A stretch of DNA of 6,572 nucleotides from Candidatus Bathyarchaeota archaeon (lineage in GTDB: Archaea > Thermoproteota > Bathyarchaeia > 40CM-2-53-6 > FEN-987). The translations under genes and the position numbers were made by a program. Below the pieces are notes generated by a model. That model worked only from the letters and a program-made list of their open reading frames with translations. It was not told the DNA's origin and made no database searches. The stretch is taken from contig JALHTB010000100.1 in the NCBI GenBank assembly GCA_022865625.1, forward strand, positions 1-6,572. The letters are read 5' to 3'. Position 1 is the first letter of the stretch, and every line of letters starts with the position of its first letter. Below are positions 5,303 through 6,572 of this stretch, one piece after another.

Positions 5303-6543
5303 ATGTGCCTGACCTGCTCGGCTACTCACTCGGCGCCATGAGGGAGCGAAAACTACGCGCTATTCTAACGATCGCGATGGTTGTGATCGGCGCGGGACTG
5401 ATGACTGCACTCAACGGTCTCACCACGGGCATGTATCAGTACATTGGGGACCAGTTCGGGACGCTCGGCGCGAACGTTGTCATGGTCCTGCCAGGTATGG
5501 ATTCGACTACGCGGATCACGGAGCAAACCGCCTCTGTCATCAGGCAGATCAATGGCGTGAAGATCTCTATTCCCTATGTGCAGAAGGTAGCGACCGTTCA
5601 GTCAGCGGGCACAACGGCGTCGATACTAGTTACAGGCTCGGATCAGAGATACCTGAACGAGATCTTCCCAAACCTGAAAGTGGAAGAAGGAACTCTTGTT
5701 TCGCCCCAGGATTCCATAGGCATCGTGTTGGGACACTCCGTCGCATATCCTCCTGACAAAGCCAGGCCGTTTGCACGGCTTGGAAGCGTTGTGATGGTCT
5801 CATTCACGACCGTCAAAGAGAAACAACAGGTGACTGTGAAACGGAGCTTCGTCGTGAGAGGAATCCTGGCAGAGATGGGTACGTCCGGAATGTTCCTTCC
5901 AGTCGACAAGATGGCATTCATGTCGCTTCCAGCAGCAACCTCATTCTTCGATACGGCAGGCGACTACAGCGGTGTGAATGTGATCACTTCAGGCCCTGAG
6001 AAGGCCGAGCAGGTTGCGGTCGAGATCCGACGTCTGTACGGAAGATCATTCGAGGTCTACACTTCCAAGACCATGATCCAGCTAATCCAGAACATACTTG
6101 GAGCCTTCTCGATGTTCCTCGGTAGCGTCGCATCCGTGTCTCTGATAGTCGCCTCCGTCGGAATCTTCGCGGGCCTCTACACTTCCGTCATGGAAAGAAC
6201 CAGAGAGATCGGCTTGCTCAAAGCCCTTGGATTCAAGAAGCGAGGAATACTTGGCGTCTTTCTAGGTGAAGCCACTCTCATAGGAATCATTGGAGGACTC
6301 CTCGGTGACTTGCTCGGAGTAGGTTTAGGCTACGGCATGGCCGTCATCGCAGGACAGGTGAGAGGCGAATTCACCGGAGAGCTGGCTGAGGGCTCCGTGG
6401 TCGCTTACGTTCCACCTGCTTTCACGGTCGAGAACTTTCTCTTCATTATGGCATTCTCGATCGCTGTAAGCATGCTCGCCGGCGCATATCCCGCATGGAG
6501 AGCCTCTAGACTGGACCCAGTAGTCGCACTCCGCAAAGACTAG
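5299..6543 (+). CDS. ABC transporter permease, MacB/FtsX family
   Basis: This 414-residue membrane subunit of an ABC exporter or mechanotransmission-type system is partnered with the ATPase just upstream. The architecture is the MacB/FtsX four-helix plan: TM1 near residues 20-41 after a basic cytoplasmic start (LGAMRERKLRAILT), a large extracytoplasmic domain (about 45-265, MacB periplasmic-core-like), TM2 near 267-294, TM3 near 318-350 and TM4 near 378-398. The coupling segment VMERTREIGLLKALGFKKRGI (297-317) and the C-terminal YPAWRASRLDPVVALR (397-412) are hallmark FtsX-domain sequences. The start TTG 5299 overlaps the ATPase stop (TTGA) and is preceded by a very strong ribosome-binding site. 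No membrane-fusion (MacA-like) partner is visible in the window. The exported substrate is unknown; lipid, lipoprotein, peptide or drug export are all known in the family. Confidence 0.96.
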   Translation: MNVPDLLGYSLGAMRERKLRAILTIAMVVIGAGLMTALNGLTTGMYQYIGDQFGTLGANVVMVLPGMDSTTRITEQTASVIRQINGVKISIPYVQKVATVQSAGTTASILVTGSDQRYLNEIFPNLKVEEGTLVSPQDSIGIVLGHSVAYPPDKARPFARLGSVVMVSFTTVKEKQQVTVKRSFVVRGILAEMGTSGMFLPVDKMAFMSLPAATSFFDTAGDYSGVNVITSGPEKAEQVAVEIRRLYGRSFEVYTSKTMIQLIQNILGAFSMFLGSVASVSLIVASVGIFAGLYTSVMERTREIGLLKALGFKKRGILGVFLGEATLIGIIGGLLGDLLGVGLGYGMAVIAGQVRGEFTGELAEGSVVAYVPPAFTVENFLFIMAFSIAVSMLAGAYPAWRASRLDPVVALRKD

Positions 6544-6547
6544 CACC

Positions 6548-6572
6548 ATGTCTGCGACACTTCCAGAGTCTA
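6548..6572 (+). CDS. Possible start of a further gene (partial, unidentified)
   Basis: An ATG four nucleotides after the permease stop opens a frame, MSATLPES, that runs off the window edge. The tight spacing would suit a third gene in the ABC exporter operon. There is no clear Shine-Dalgarno and only eight codons are visible, so neither reality nor function can be judged. Confidence 0.25.

Noticed and set aside
2411..6543. The nitroreductase, MFS and ABC genes as one novel defence or detoxification island
   Set aside because: Each family is common and often found alone. The genes sit on alternating strands and no regulator, toxin or mobile-element signature links them. Only a shared exporter control region is supported, and weakly.
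1..6572. tRNA or other structured RNA genes, CRISPR arrays, insertion sequences, attachment sites
   Set aside because: No tRNA-like cloverleaf, direct-repeat array, transposase fragment or terminal inverted repeat was seen. The gene-free gaps are all under about 225 bp.

Overview
The window reads as an archaeal chromosome fragment of moderate G+C, most likely from a TACK-type lineage such as the Bathyarchaeia or a relative. Three things point to Archaea. The left edge carries archaeal-type ribosomal proteins S13 and S4 in the conserved archaeal order. The best Shine-Dalgarno site (5284-5292) matches the archaeal 16S tail. The divergent gene starts share TATA-like A/T patches. The lineage below Archaea is an inference from protein resemblance only.

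Layout. Positions 1-812 (minus strand) hold the start of a ribosomal operon: rps13 complete, then rps4 truncated by the window edge. Diverging from it on the plus strand (909-2293) is a pair of membrane-protein genes: a YhfC-family (putative glutamic intramembrane protease) protein whose motifs look degenerate, and a small dolichol/phytol/diacylglycerol-kinase-like CTP-dependent lipid kinase. A 117-bp gap leads to a stand-alone nitroreductase-family flavoprotein (2411-2932, plus). Its stop codon interlocks with the stop of a convergent 14-TM DHA2-type MFS exporter (2929-4380, minus). A 223-bp divergent regulatory gap (4381-4603) contains three separate inverted repeats. It is followed on the plus strand by a MacB/LolD-type ABC ATPase (4604-5302) and its FtsX/MacB-fold permease (5299-6543). 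These two overlap by 4 nt and are joined by a near-perfect Shine-Dalgarno site. A further reading frame may begin at 6548.

How the genes fit together. The ribosomal genes are housekeeping. The right half looks like an export module: an MFS drug/proton antiporter and an ABC exporter fire divergently from one intergenic region that holds candidate repressor sites. The middle pair suggests membrane-lipid or lipid-carrier work, but the partnership is inferred from adjacency alone. Four of the eight supported genes appear to start with TTG.

I did not find a convincing undescribed system. The most unusual items are the motif-degenerate YhfC protein paired with a lipid kinase, and the dyad-rich divergent exporter promoter.
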